64,000 nucleotides of DNA, from the NCBI GenBank assembly GCA_039105265.1, contig JAPFFF010000017.1:2108001-2172000 (forward strand), read 5' to 3'. Shown here one piece after another: positions 19,874 to 30,225 of this stretch. The translations under genes and the position numbers were made by a program. This DNA comes from Tritrichomonas musculus. Its lineage: Eukaryota; Parabasalia; Tritrichomonadida; Tritrichomonadidae. The stretch's first letter is position 1. Each line of letters opens with the position of its first letter. The notes beneath the pieces were generated by a model. It did no database searches. It saw only the letters and a program-made list of their open reading frames with translations, and was not told the origin of the DNA.

Positions 19874-21199
19874 GGCCCAACTTGACCCAAGTTAGCCCAA
19901 ATTTAATTGCCAAATATCCTCTGAATTATTCAAAATTTGTGAGAAAAGTTAGCCCAAAAAATTTGGGTCAACTTGAGAGGTCGTTCAGTGAAGTGATTTT
20001 AACGTAACTTTTTACTTTCAATCAACTTTTTACCAAAAAATATTTATCAAAATTTCCTAAAAATTATATAATCATAATTTATAGGATTATTCTGTTTTGT
20101 TAAATGCAAAATTGTAGTCAAATATGATTTTTTTTAATTTTTGAAATAATATTAATCATTACTAATTTTATCTTTGAATTTTTAAGATTTTTAAGATTTA
20201 ATACGATATATTATATTATTATTCATATACTCGTTATACATATCTCGAATCATTCTATTTAAATGATTATTGGTCTCTGAATTGCATTATTAGATAATTT
20301 CAGTTTTTTGACATCAAACATTATTCACCGGTTTTTGGTATTTATTCTTTTGGTTAGTTATTGTAATGTGATTTTATCTTCAACTTTTTAGGAAATTTCT
20401 TCCAGTCAATTTTGCATTATAAAATTGCATTTCAAATTCCTATACAATTATATCCAAATTAAAGATTTTTATATATTTTAATATATTTATATATATATTA
20501 TTAATTTGATTATTCAATTAATTTATCAAAATTATAGATATTTATAGATATAAATTAATTTTTTTAATTTGAGAGTATTTTTCTGTTAAAATAATTTATT
20601 CAATATTTTTATTTATTTAATTGAAAAAATTGAATAACAATTATATTAATTATTCAATCTAATAAATATATATATATAATTCCAATAATACTCTTAAAAT
20701 GATTGTAATTTATAATAATCAATATTAATACAATATAATTATTCAATTAATTAACTAATATATATGTTTAGTTAAAGATATAAATAAATTATATAATTTT
20801 ATTACACTTTTATTATAGAATAAAATATTTTTTTTTGAATTTAGAAATTGAGAGAAAAAATAAATGCTTCTCAAATTATTTTTTTATGAAATAAACTAGT
20901 AAAAGCATGCAATTCTTAAAAAAAATTATTAAATAAATATAATAATGAATTATGAAAAATTAGAAAAAGTGTAATAAAAATAAATTTTATCTTCTTGGTC
21001 AAAAATATGGTCAAGATTATTATTGCTTTTCATTGAATTATTAAAAATTAAAATATCTAAAAATCAGTAGGAAATTTTTTTTAAATATTATTCTCTCTTT
21101 AAATTTATATATCATATAATAACATACTAAAAAATAATCTGTTTTTGAATTACTTTTTATAAGTTGAACGACCTCTGTCAACTTGGGTCAAGTTGGGCC
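19874..21199. mobile_element. 116-bp MITE split by a later insertion
   Basis: The ends are a perfect 20-bp inverted repeat, ggcccaacttgacccaagtt (19874-19893 and 21180-21199). They are flanked by aaaatttt on both sides (19866-19873 and 21200-21207), which can be read as an 8-bp target duplication; because that string is its own reverse complement, it could also be part of the repeat. After removal of the 1201-bp insert and one 9-bp duplication, only 116 bp remain. Confidence 0.7.
19976..21176. mobile_element. 1.2 kb non-autonomous element inserted in the MITE, 9-bp duplication
   Basis: The ends are the inverted repeat agaggtcgttca, flanked by gtcaacttg at 19967-19975 and 21177-21185. A 9-bp duplication is typical of Mutator-like elements. 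The interior is A/T-rich with no transposase. The terminal motif aggtcgtt-caac resembles the end of the 17271-18131 element (aggtcgtacaac), so the two may be related. Confidence 0.75.
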
Positions 21200-21207
21200 A
21201 AAATTTT

Positions 21208-22248
21208 ATATATGTTTTTTATTGTTTTATTTATTTAAATTATATTTATAACCAAATTTATTTTATTTAGGTTAGTTTATTTAATATTAAAAACTTTTAG
21301 GAAGATATATTTATTTTTTGGATACTCAATATTTCTGATGAAAACGATAAAAAAGCTATCAAATTAGATATAATTTAATATAGTTTTATCGCATTCAATT
21401 TATTAGATTAGCTGAAAAAAATACTTTTAAAAAGATATAAAACGATAATTATATTAATATATTTATATAAACTAATTTTATAAATTTCTTCAACATTGGT
21501 CATTCTTTATATTTAAACATGCCTCTTTTGTGATAAATATTTTTTTAAATATAAAGTATTGAAATTACGGTCTGATTTACGGAATAATTTTAAACGGCCG
21601 TAACCTGATTGACGGAAAAAAAAATTTATCAAAAATTCATACAAAAATCTTTCTCCACAGCTGAATCAAAGGAATCTATCGCCATCATTAATTAGAAATA
21701 TTTTTTTATATCAAGTATCAAAATTATATAAGAATGAATAAATCAAAAATAAAAAAATCCAAAAAAATCAATTAAAATACATTTTTCTCATAATATATAT
21801 AATTTTATTAAAATTAAAGTTTATAATAAATATAGCAATATAATATAATTTTATATAATATATATTTTATTTTTATGAGTCGCTCATATGTCGAGATAGC
21901 TGTTTTTCAACGGATGATTTTAATTTGCTTTTTTGATATCAATATCTAGCATCTCGACATATTGATTGATTTATATAAATATTTAAATGTTATAAAATAA
22001 TATGCAATAAATATATTTTATGCTTATTCTTATATTTCAGAAGATACTCATATTTTAATAATTCAATATTTAAGTGAAGTAAGCGTCAGCACCTCTACCA
22101 TGGTAGAGGGCATGCCCTTAAAATAGAACAATTTAAATTAATATATTCGTTAGTTAAGATAGCCATTTTCCAAAGAAAAAATGTACAATACGCATGAGCT
22201 TTATTATAAAAAATAGATAAAATTTTTATATACATAATTAAAAACAAT
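21208..22248. other. Intergenic stretch with short palindromes
   Basis: No gene is supported. At about 21890-21960 there is a 12-bp inverted repeat (atatgtcgagat). At 21571-21618 there are repeated variants of ctgattkacgg. At 22092-22117 two adjoining perfect palindromes occur, downstream of the following small membrane-protein gene. Confidence 0.5.
22092..22117. repeat. Two adjoining perfect palindromes
   Basis: cctctaccatggtagagg (22092-22109) overlaps gggcatgccc (22108-22117). Both are perfect, loopless and G/C-rich in an otherwise A/T-rich region. They lie about 130 bp past the stop codon of the minus-strand gene at 22249. Confidence 0.8.
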
Positions 22249-22587
22249 TTATAACAAAGGAGAAAGATCTTCCCTTATAAAAGGTATGATATAAAAAATG
22301 ATATATATGACAGAAACTGTACCTGAAATTGTTAATGAAATTATCGCAATAAGAGAGAAAGCGGGGTTAACAGTGTTGGAATGAAGGGGGCTCATAAAAA
22401 TTATCTCAAAAGATTGAGTAGGAGTACTTGATGGTGGTGGAGTAAAAGAAGGTGTAGGAATTTGTGATTGTGATGGAACTGGTAACAGAGAAGGGAGTGG
22501 TAACTGGGTTGTAGAAGCATTATCTGCCTTAATATTCATATTTGAAAAATTTTGGGCAAGAAAAATTATAAACAATGAAAGAATCAT
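22249..22587 (-). CDS. Small type I membrane protein, Pro/Ser-rich (112 aa)
   Basis: An N-terminal hydrophobic segment (MILSLFIIFLAQNFS) acts as a likely signal peptide. A short ectodomain dominated by Pro and Ser (PLPSLLPVPSQSQIPTPSF and similar) follows. Near the C-terminus one long hydrophobic helix (FSLIAIISLTISGTVSVIYI) is followed by a short tail ending DLSPLL. The signal, spacer, helix and short tail repeat the architecture of the 870-aa repeat protein at 2601-5213, but there is no sequence match. The codon quality and clear architecture favour a real gene. No family is recognised; it lies alone between transposon remnants. Confidence 0.6.
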   Translation of the reverse strand: MILSLFIIFLAQNFSNMNIKADNASTTQLPLPSLLPVPSQSQIPTPSFTPPPSSTPTQSFEIIFMSPLHSNTVNPAFSLIAIISLTISGTVSVIYIIFYIIPFIREDLSPLL

Positions 22588-23383
22588 TTTAAAATGAGAG
22601 TAGAAGGGTAGAAAGTATTACGTTTACTTTTTTTAAAAAAGATGAGATGAAAAAAGTCCTTCAAAAAAGACTTTTCGATTTAAATTTTGTTATATTACTT
22701 GTTTTTATAAGCATTTAGTATAATTATTTCTTTTATTTTGAATAATAATGATATTTTATCAAGAAAATGATGTATTTAAATTTTAAAATTGAACACTTTC
22801 TCTCAACTTTAGGTTGCTTATTTCTCAAAATTGTACTGTGATCATTTCCATATGCATGGATAAAATTAGTTTATATATGCACCTAAATTTATCCTAAATT
22901 TTTTATAAAGTTTCTGGCAGTAGATTTTTCTAGATGATTATTATTTCGATTATCTCAACAAAAATTACTATTTTATTTATACTAATAAATACTTAATTGT
23001 ATTTGATATATAATTAAACAACAAATTTTAATTTTGATGGTTTTTACTTTGATTATTGAAGATACTCAGCTTTTTCCAAAAGATCATTAATTTAATATTT
23101 TTTCATAAAAATAGATTTTATGTGTTATAATAAATAGAAATAGTTATATTTTTAATTACAGTACCTTTTTGATTCTTCAGAAAATAATATAAAAATTTCA
23201 ATGGGAAAAAATCACCTTTACGATAATTATTTCACCTTTATAAACTAAAAAATAAATGCAAATATCTTTTTTTCTACCGCCAAAAAACATTGTATAATAA
23301 CAAAATATTTTTATAATATTATATGAAATGTATATATGCAATAAAATATAAATATCACAATAGGATTTTACTTTCTCCCCTTC
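22588..23383. other. Intergenic A/T-rich stretch
   Basis: No gene, RNA or clean repeat is supported. The opposite-strand frame seen near 23198-23440 runs into the transposon that begins at 23392 and is not believed. Confidence 0.5.
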
Positions 23384-23391
23384 TATGAGAG

Positions 23392-23870
23392 TAGACTTGT
23401 TATTTTGAGAATCGATATCAAAAACGTCACTTTTTTGCATCTGATACTCGATTATCAGTTTAAAAATCTGATATCGAGATTATCGATTATCAAAATATCA
23501 GATATGAAATGTGATGTGAAAATAATTGTAAACTTGATATAAATTACCGAGATCTCGAGATCTCAAACAGATTTATCTTTTTTTATAATTAGTATTTGTG
23601 ATTTCATAATATTTGAAAATATATACTATAATGTTTTGATGTTTATTTTAAGATTAAAATCAAAAAATACATTCTTTTTTTATGAAATATTTGAGATTTA
23701 ATTACGATCATATATTTATCAAAAAGTTTAATTGAAAATTCTGATATCAAAATCTGAGAAAAAAAATTCTCGATCTCTGAAATCGATCTCGAGAATCTGT
23801 GTATATTTATGTATCGATATCAAAAAGTCAATCAATTATCGATCTCGAGAATCGAAGAATAACAAGTCTA
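23392..23870. mobile_element. 479-bp non-autonomous DNA transposon, 8-bp target duplication
   Basis: The ends are inverted: tagacttgttatt on the left and aataacaagtcta on the right, with further similarity inward (gagaatcgat). The flanks are tatgagag at 23384-23391 and 23871-23878, an exact 8-bp duplication. The TAG start plus 8 bp fits hAT elements. The interior is full of cgatatc/gatctcgaga motifs and has no gene. A diverged partial relative lies at 29885-30047. Confidence 0.8.
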
Positions 23871-23878
23871 TATGAGAG

Positions 23879-24209
23879 TTTATAAATTCAATTTTCTCTC
23901 AAATTGTAACAATTGAATAAAATGTATCATTTAAATTTTCCCAAAACAGAGATTTTCCAGCATTATGGCTGCTAACTGGTAGGATACCGGTAGTAAAATC
24001 ATTCAAAAATAAAATATTTCATTTTAAAATAATATTTAACATTTATGATAGAATTAAAATATATAAAAGCGCAGTTGATGCTTTAAAGCATGATTCTTGC
24101 ATTGTCATTACTAAATAAGAAATTCGAATTTAATCGATAAGAAACTGAAGCTTCTGCGGTACTAGTTGATCAAACAATTTTGAAATAATATTTAGAATTT
24201 TAAGAAATT
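23879..24209. other. Short A/T-rich intergenic stretch
   Basis: Downstream flank of the coiled-coil gene. Nothing recognisable. Confidence 0.5.
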
Positions 24210-25382
24210 TTATGAATTTGCAGGAGAGATTGAAGCGCTCGAAAAAGATCCGATTGCTATTTGCATCGCTTGGCATTTAGATTCATATAGAGCCTTTGCT
24301 TGTAAAAATGCTTTTTTCTCTTTCTCTCTTTCGGCTTCAAGTTCATGAAGTTTAGCAGCTGCTTTTTCATTTTTGGATTTTGATTCTTCGAGATTTTGTT
24401 TCAATTGTTTAATTATTTGTTCTTTTTCTCTGCATTCTTCTTCAAGAGGATTAATTTTTTCTGAAATTTCCCTTGCTGATTCTATTTTCATCATTTCTAT
24501 TTTACTTTCAACACCCTCTTTAAGCTGGTTTAGTTCATTTTTTGCTGTTGAATACTTTTCACATTCTTTTTCGTATTTGGCTTTTAAATTTGACAATGAT
24601 GTCTTGGCTTTTGTTATATCTCGTTTTAAAGTTTCTTCCTTTTCTGTTAATTGATCAATTTCATTGCGTTTTTCAATCAAAGAATTTTGAATTCTTTCAA
24701 AATCATCAGTAGCAATCTGAATATCATTTTTTAATTTTGATATTGTTTGATTTCTTTTTTCAACTTTAGCATTTAATTCTTCAATTAATCCAACACGCAA
24801 ATCAATTTGAACTTGCGAATCATGAGCTGATTCTAATGCTTGGTCACGCTTTTCTTGAAGTGCATTTAATTGCTCCGTTAATTGTCGCTTTGTGGTTTTC
24901 CATCGATTTCTTTTTTCTTCGATTTTTTGATTTAAAGATTCGTTTTTTTTGGCTTGATTTGGATCTCCTTGTAATTTCTGGGCAACTATAGATAAATTTT
25001 TAATGTTCTCAATCATTTTTGCTGTTTTTGATTCTGCAGTTTGTCTTTTTTTTCTCTCTGCGCAGAGAAGTTCAACGGTTTTCTCGAGCGTTTTGTTAAG
25101 ATCGTTTAGTTTAATTAAATTATCATCGTGTTCTTCTTTGAGATCTTTAATCTTAATTAAAAGCATTGCATTTTCTGTATCTTTTGATTTATTAGTAACT
25201 GCTGTTTCTTTTAAATTTTGAAGTTTACTTTGTAAAACAGCACGTTTTTGAAGAGCAGTGGTTAATTCATTTTTTAAAGATTCACATTCTGATTCGAGCG
25301 TTTTATTTTTGTTTTTAAGTTGACGGAGTGTGTTAACTAGTCTTTGGTAAGTATCATTATCGACAGATAAAACAATGGTCAT
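24210..25382 (-). CDS. Coiled-coil protein (390 aa)
   Basis: After about 10 residues the protein is almost entirely predicted long alpha-helix with heptad-like spacing and very high Glu/Lys/Gln/Leu content (for example LRQLKNKNKTLESECESLKN), ending in a short Ser/Ala tail. No motor, kinase or membrane segment is visible. Such proteins are usually cytoskeletal, centrosomal, flagellar or Golgi scaffolds, but the sequence gives no specific match and I do not assign a role. The next gene upstream on the same strand is a PP2A B56 subunit, and centrin lies beyond that. The neighbourhood is suggestive of the cytoskeleton but proves nothing. Confidence 0.8.
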   Translation of the reverse strand: MTIVLSVDNDTYQRLVNTLRQLKNKNKTLESECESLKNELTTALQKRAVLQSKLQNLKETAVTNKSKDTENAMLLIKIKDLKEEHDDNLIKLNDLNKTLEKTVELLCAERKKRQTAESKTAKMIENIKNLSIVAQKLQGDPNQAKKNESLNQKIEEKRNRWKTTKRQLTEQLNALQEKRDQALESAHDSQVQIDLRVGLIEELNAKVEKRNQTISKLKNDIQIATDDFERIQNSLIEKRNEIDQLTEKEETLKRDITKAKTSLSNLKAKYEKECEKYSTAKNELNQLKEGVESKIEMMKIESAREISEKINPLEEECREKEQIIKQLKQNLEESKSKNEKAAAKLHELEAEREKEKKAFLQAKALYESKCQAMQIAIGSFSSASISPANS

Positions 25383-25543
25383 TGAAACAAGAAGAAAATT
25401 GATGTTTATTCAAAAACAAAAATAAACGTCCTAATATGAAAAAAAGAGCAAATTTTGATCAACAAAAATATATTAAAAAAAAAAAATCCAATTATAAAAA
25501 TTTATATAAATATTTATTATACAATTTACAACAATATACAATT

Positions 25544-26980
25544 CTAAGTAACAGGTTTACGAATAGAATCAAAATTCAAATTACTTATTTCGGGATCAAA
25601 AACTTTTGCTGAATCCAAAATTTTCAACCATTTGGAATTCCATGTTGACAAAGTTAATTTTTTGGTTTTTGAATTTTGCATTCTAGATTCGTTTACCTTT
25701 CGAAAAACTTCAGGATCCATCTCATTAATAGCATTTAGGGCAAGCATTGCGTTGCCAGTTATTGTAGGATCCCAATGTAGTTTTGCTGATTTTAATAAAC
25801 TTTCAACAATTATTGGGAAAATAGCATTTGAGTATTTAATCATCATTTCAACCAATTTTGGATTAGTTAGAATATCGATGCATTTATCAACAACATCTGA
25901 ATTATCGTTATATGCTCCATATTGAATAACCATAAAAGCGCTTTTTACATTTTCCTGATTTAATTCTAGTTGGTGTTTCATAAGAAGTTCCTCGACCTCA
26001 TTTAAGAATGCTATCTGCTTAGCCCTTTCTGAAACTGGCCAGTGCTTTTGCATGTATTTAAAAGTTTCGCTAATAAGAGATCCTTGCTTGCTTATCAATT
26101 TGGAAATACAATTGATCAGGCTTTGGTGAAAAGTAATGAGATCTTTGTGTGAATGCAATGGATTAAGCGATTCGTTGAAAAATTTTTGATGTTCTGCTTT
26201 CAGAGGAGAATTAAAACCGTCAATGCAAATCCCATAAAATTGAAGAAGTTCAGGTGAACAGCGATGCATCTTAAAGTAGAATCCAAGTGATTTTCTCATT
26301 CCTGCTCGTAATTCCATATATCGATAATAAATCGCTTTTAAAATTTCTCCAACTCTAATTCGTTCCTCGTCAAATAATGAAGTTCCATTTTCAATTAATT
26401 TATAAATGAACGATTGAGTAATAAAATTGCCTGTATATGAGCAAGCGAAGGAATCGAAAAGACAATTATATGCAAGTGATATATGGGGCCAGCCATCATC
26501 AATTACTGAATCATGAGCATCAAGAGGGCCACGTATAGGATTTATTGGGAGACGTCTAAAAATGTTTACAGAAATCATATCGATTAAAATTTTTACGCAT
26601 TGAGGTGTTATATTTTTTAGAAGATCTGGTTGAGTAAAGCATGAATCAAGATGTTTTAAGAGCTGTGTTTTTGTTGCCTTTGCTTTTTGGTCTTTTCTAG
26701 GATTTGAAAAATCGCAAAGTTTCATACACTCTTTAACTTTATGCTCAAAAAGTCTAATATGATCTTTAACTGGTGTCTCATTGAAAGGTTTGCTTCCTTT
26801 AATATTTAAATCATCACTTCGGGTTGGATGGCCAGCTGAAAAATGAAATGTTAGATCAACTGTCAAACCTAGTTCAACATCAGGCATATCGCGTTTCTGC
26901 CGCAGTCGAATAGGATCTGAACGTGCTTTCCCTTTTGGTTTAATAATCTTTGGTTTCTTAGATACAACCTTTTTCTTCAT
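25544..26980 (-). CDS. PP2A regulatory subunit B56 (B') family
   Basis: B56 subunits are HEAT-like solenoids that bind the PP2A scaffold/catalytic core and recruit LxxIxE substrates. The 478-aa protein has a basic N-terminal tail (MKKKVVSKKPKIIKPKGKAR). The B56 repeats run from about residue 90 to 440. Recognisable family blocks include FIYKLIENGTSLFDEERIRV, the stretch LKAIYYRYMELRAGMRKSLG, then GFNSPLKAEHQKFF, WPVSERAKQIAFLNEVEELL and LHWDPTITGNAMLALNAINE. Divergence from animal and yeast B56 is substantial, as is usual for parabasalids. It is probably one of several copies in the genome. It is transcribed toward the coiled-coil gene, 161 bp away. Confidence 0.85.
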   Translation of the reverse strand: MKKKVVSKKPKIIKPKGKARSDPIRLRQKRDMPDVELGLTVDLTFHFSAGHPTRSDDLNIKGSKPFNETPVKDHIRLFEHKVKECMKLCDFSNPRKDQKAKATKTQLLKHLDSCFTQPDLLKNITPQCVKILIDMISVNIFRRLPINPIRGPLDAHDSVIDDGWPHISLAYNCLFDSFACSYTGNFITQSFIYKLIENGTSLFDEERIRVGEILKAIYYRYMELRAGMRKSLGFYFKMHRCSPELLQFYGICIDGFNSPLKAEHQKFFNESLNPLHSHKDLITFHQSLINCISKLISKQGSLISETFKYMQKHWPVSERAKQIAFLNEVEELLMKHQLELNQENVKSAFMVIQYGAYNDNSDVVDKCIDILTNPKLVEMMIKYSNAIFPIIVESLLKSAKLHWDPTITGNAMLALNAINEMDPEVFRKVNESRMQNSKTKKLTLSTWNSKWLKILDSAKVFDPEISNLNFDSIRKPVT

Positions 26981-27368
26981 TGGATTTTATGTAGGTTTAA
27001 AAAAGTGGATTTTTATATAAAAACGTCAAAAAATTGAAATAGTTTTCAAAATAAATAAAACTAAGATTGAGGATTCATTTATAAAGCAAAAGCAGCCATC
27101 AAAAAAAATTTTCATTAAATTTATAGGAGGGCTTGAATCAACAGATTAAAGATTATTGTTTTTTATAAAATGATATAATATAAGCAAAAATGGGTGTGTT
27201 TGAAATACATAATGAAAGTATTTTCAATAAATAAATTTCCGTTTAAAAAATGTAAAAACGATTTTTTTTCAATAAATATTTCTGAAATAACGTATCTGAA
27301 TTTTTTAAAAAAATAACGTACAATTAAACTTCAAGATAATTTACTTTAGAGTATAAAAAAAAAAAAAA
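26981..27368. other. Intergenic between centrin and B56 genes
   Basis: 388 bp of A/T-rich DNA serving as the 3' flank of centrin and the 5' flank of B56. No other feature seen. Confidence 0.6.
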
Positions 27369-27872
27369 TTAAAGAGTTGATGCAGGATCCATAATGGCAA
27401 TAAATTCGGCTTCGCTAATCTGTCCATCATGGTCGGTATCAAATTCATCTATCATTGCTTGGAGTTCATCTTCATTCATATTTTCTCCAAGTTCACGAGC
27501 GACACGACGTAAGTTTTTCGCACTAATTTTACCTGTGTGATCGTCATCAAATAATTGGAAAGCTTTTCGAATTTCTTCTACTGGATCTCTCTTTGCCATT
27601 CTTTCTCCAACAACTTCCTGAAATGCAGCAAAATTGATAGCTCCTGTTCCGTCTGGATCTTTGGCATCCATAATTTCCATGATTTCTTGTTTTGATACTT
27701 CAAATCCCATTGCTCTCATTGCAACACGAAGTTCGTGGCGATCGATTGAACCACTTTTGTCTGAATCAAAGATATCAAATGCTTCCTTAATTTCTAAGCG
27801 TTGATCTTCAGTGAGTTCAACACGGGCTGGGCGGCCGGATCGAGTTACTCGTTTTCCTTGGCGAGTTGACAT
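27369..27872 (-). CDS. Centrin (caltractin), 167 aa
   Basis: Calcium-binding EF-hand protein of basal bodies and contractile fibres. Length and layout match centrin: a basic N-terminal tail (about 23 aa), then four EF hands with loops [36 protein letters not shown] and [12 protein letters not shown]. Loops 1, 3 and 4 have acidic residues at positions 1 and 3 and look competent; loop 2 has Ala or Asn at some ligand positions and may bind weakly. The central helix wording [14 protein letters not shown] and [10 protein letters not shown] is diagnostic of centrin rather than calmodulin. TTCATTATT directly precedes the ATG and resembles the trichomonad initiator element. Confidence 0.96.
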   Translation of the reverse strand: MSTRQGKRVTRSGRPARVELTEDQRLEIKEAFDIFDSDKSGSIDRHELRVAMRAMGFEVSKQEIMEIMDAKDPDGTGAINFAAFQEVVGERMAKRDPVEEIRKAFQLFDDDHTGKISAKNLRRVARELGENMNEDELQAMIDEFDTDHDGQISEAEFIAIMDPASTL

Positions 27873-28250
27873 AATAATGAAGTAAACGGCTGACGGTTTT
27901 TATTACAATTTAATAATCCAAAACGGCTCTAATTCAAATGTAAACTTTTGAAAAATTTCAAAATGTTGAAAAAAGTAAACGTCACATCAATCAAAAAAAA
28001 GATTTATTTATCATTAGCACCTGATTGTTTTTCTTTTTATGAATAATATATTGCATTCGAAAAATCACATATTTTCAATGATAAATGATTCAATAATAGT
28101 ATTATCATAATAGTATTGAATCATTATTATCATAATACTATTATGCGGAATAATTATTAAAATAAATAATAGGTAGATAAATAGACAAAATTCTGGTAAA
28201 ATTAATAAAAAATAAAAATATTATTAATCATATGTATTAATTTCATACAT
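27873..28250. other. Intergenic with a compound palindrome
   Basis: Between the SNM1 stop and the centrin start. It contains overlapping inverted repeats of attatgataatac type at about 28087-28146. Confidence 0.6.
28087..28146. repeat. Compound palindrome
   Basis: An outer 11-bp inverted repeat (atgattcaata ... tattgaatcat) overlaps a second 12-bp one (cataatagtatt ... aatactattatg), so two alternative hairpins compete for the same bases. It lies just past the end of the SNM1-like gene. Confidence 0.7.
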
Positions 28251-29675
28251 TTATATATCATAACAATTTTCAGAATCACTAGAAAGAAAATGCTTTTTTG
28301 GTATTTGATGGCAATTCATATTATCATGATTAATGCTGTCATCATCAACTCTAACAGGTGTTGGTTTTGTGCTAACATTTTCATTATTACTGATAATTTC
28401 ATTTAACTGCTGTAGAAAGCATTGTGAATCATCAAAATTTAAAAAGTCTGTAGATGACGGATTAAATAGTTGAGAATTTTGAGAAAAGAATGAGTTTGAA
28501 TCAAAATGGGAATCTGTTTGTGATACGATGCTAGGTTGAGAATCAGAGATTGAAGGATCTTCTGATACTTGCTGGGAGCAAGATGAATTTTTATTAGTTG
28601 GTGAGAAATAAAAATCTATATATTGCTTGTTAGCTGATTTTCTTATGAATGGATGAAACATTTTGTTTATCTTATTGATTAACTTCGGTTGCATAGCTGT
28701 TGTTGGTGTGATTTTTGAAGGTGAAACAGCTTTTACAAATTGAATAAGTTCTTCTGGTGATGAATGATCTGAATATGGGACATCGTATAGAATACTTTTA
28801 ATATTTTCAGCTTCTAATGTTCTTGGTGTTTGCCAAAAAGCTCTCCCATTCCATCCTGAAAGTGAAAAAACGACAACTTTGGTTTTATTGAGAGATTTGG
28901 CATATTCAATTGATGTTTCTAATGTTGCACCATTGCCAATTGATAAAACATGTATCTGAGCAGAACATTTATCGTCGTTAAGAAGTTTGCTTTTATGCCA
29001 TCCTGTACTAGTCAAATCACGTAATGTTGTCATTCTTGGTTCAGGAGCATATATTGTGCTTGCTGTGGCTTGTGCAACATCAAAAATAAGGCTTTCCTTT
29101 CCAATTGAATAAGTGCCGATAATGGCAAAAAATCCTTTAGGAAAAAGATCGTGTATTGTTTCAATAACAAAAGATACGCATTCAGATCTCTTTGGAAAGT
29201 TGATTCCCTGGCATGCGTAGGTACAATCGATAAAAAGATGATCAATTGGTGAAAAACTTGTTATTGAATTTATAACAAATTCTTCAGCACGAAAATCGCC
29301 AGTGTGAAGTATTTTCTTTCCACTTTTAAGCTCGAATATAAACATTGCACTCCCTGGGGTGTGATTTGCATCTAAAACATATATTTTAACTCCCTCAACA
29401 GTAAATGATGTGTTTGGATTGCAAATTTTTATGCAAGGTTTAATTTTGGGAACTTTGATTAAAAGCATTTTAGCTGTAATTTCTGTGCAATGAAGAACGC
29501 GGGGTGGTTTAAAAGAGCGGATACCTGCCATGTGATCTTCATGAGCATGGCTTAAAAAGCTATGAATATAATTTGGAAAAGTTTTACAATGCCAGTCAAC
29601 GGTAAAATTTGTTCCAGGTACTGAAAATTGTAGTGGAGGTTTTCTTGGTGCACCTCTTTTAGGTGGTGTTGACAT
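28251..29675 (-). CDS. SNM1/Pso2/Artemis-type beta-CASP nuclease (474 aa)
   Basis: A metallo-beta-lactamase-fold 5' exonuclease of the DNA crosslink-repair and end-joining group. The metal motif HAHEDH lies at residues 43-48 (L-S-H-A-H-E-D-H), H105 in DANHTPGSAMF, and D127 in LHTGDFRAEE. The beta-CASP part follows with FIDCTYA, FAIIGTYSIGKESLIFDVA and the PYSDHSS motif near residue 300. Residues 370-474 are a Ser/Asn/Gln-rich, probably disordered tail with SQ sites. The fold and the DNA-type beta-CASP motifs separate it from RNA-type CPSF73. Which paralogue (1A, 1B or 1C) cannot be decided from this alone. Nuclear role inferred. Confidence 0.9.
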   Translation of the reverse strand: MSTPPKRGAPRKPPLQFSVPGTNFTVDWHCKTFPNYIHSFLSHAHEDHMAGIRSFKPPRVLHCTEITAKMLLIKVPKIKPCIKICNPNTSFTVEGVKIYVLDANHTPGSAMFIFELKSGKKILHTGDFRAEEFVINSITSFSPIDHLFIDCTYACQGINFPKRSECVSFVIETIHDLFPKGFFAIIGTYSIGKESLIFDVAQATASTIYAPEPRMTTLRDLTSTGWHKSKLLNDDKCSAQIHVLSIGNGATLETSIEYAKSLNKTKVVVFSLSGWNGRAFWQTPRTLEAENIKSILYDVPYSDHSSPEELIQFVKAVSPSKITPTTAMQPKLINKINKMFHPFIRKSANKQYIDFYFSPTNKNSSCSQQVSEDPSISDSQPSIVSQTDSHFDSNSFFSQNSQLFNPSSTDFLNFDDSQCFLQQLNEIISNNENVSTKPTPVRVDDDSINHDNMNCHQIPKKHFLSSDSENCYDI

Positions 29676-30225
29676 TTCTGAGGTTTATATCGAGGGAACT
29701 TCCTCTTTTAAAGTCTTTCTCTCAATTATTTTTCTAAATAATTCTATGAGATTTCTGAAAAAAAAAAATTTTAATTAAATTGGAATATCATGAAAATAAA
29801 TCAAATTACAATGAAAAAATAAATATTTATTGATCAAGTGGATTATATAAATCAATAATTTATGTATGATGTAATTAATGATTGTTTTGAGAGTCGATAT
29901 CCAAAGGGAACTTTTTAGTTTCTGTTTACGATTGTCAGTTTAAGAATCTGATAATGAGATTATCGATTATCATGATATCAGAAATGAAATGTGGTATGAT
30001 AATAATTGTAAACTTGATATCAATTACCTAGATCTCGAGAACTTGAAATGAATAGGGGGCTATATTTCATTCCATCAATCCTGCAACTTGCACCATAAAG
30101 CTATGAAACAACATCCTATATAAGGTCGTTCATTTATGCCATCCATAACGCTATGTCCATTTAGCAAAATACATGAAAAACAGGTAACAAAAAGTAATAA
30201 GAACAAAAAAAAAAAAAAAAAAAAA
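29676..30225. other. Intergenic with a partial transposon copy and an A run
   Basis: 29885-30047 is a diverged relative of the left part of the 479-bp element at 23392. Downstream is unassigned sequence with a run of 21 A at 30205-30225. Confidence 0.55.
29885..30047. mobile_element. Partial, diverged copy of the 479-bp element family
   Basis: About 160 bp align to 23405-23575 with shared blocks such as gagattatcgattatca and ataattgtaaacttgata. The right end of the element is missing and no target duplication is visible. Older than the 23392 copy. Confidence 0.65.

Noticed and set aside
23198-23440. 80-codon minus-strand frame
   Set aside because: It crosses the left boundary of the 479-bp transposon and has no family features.
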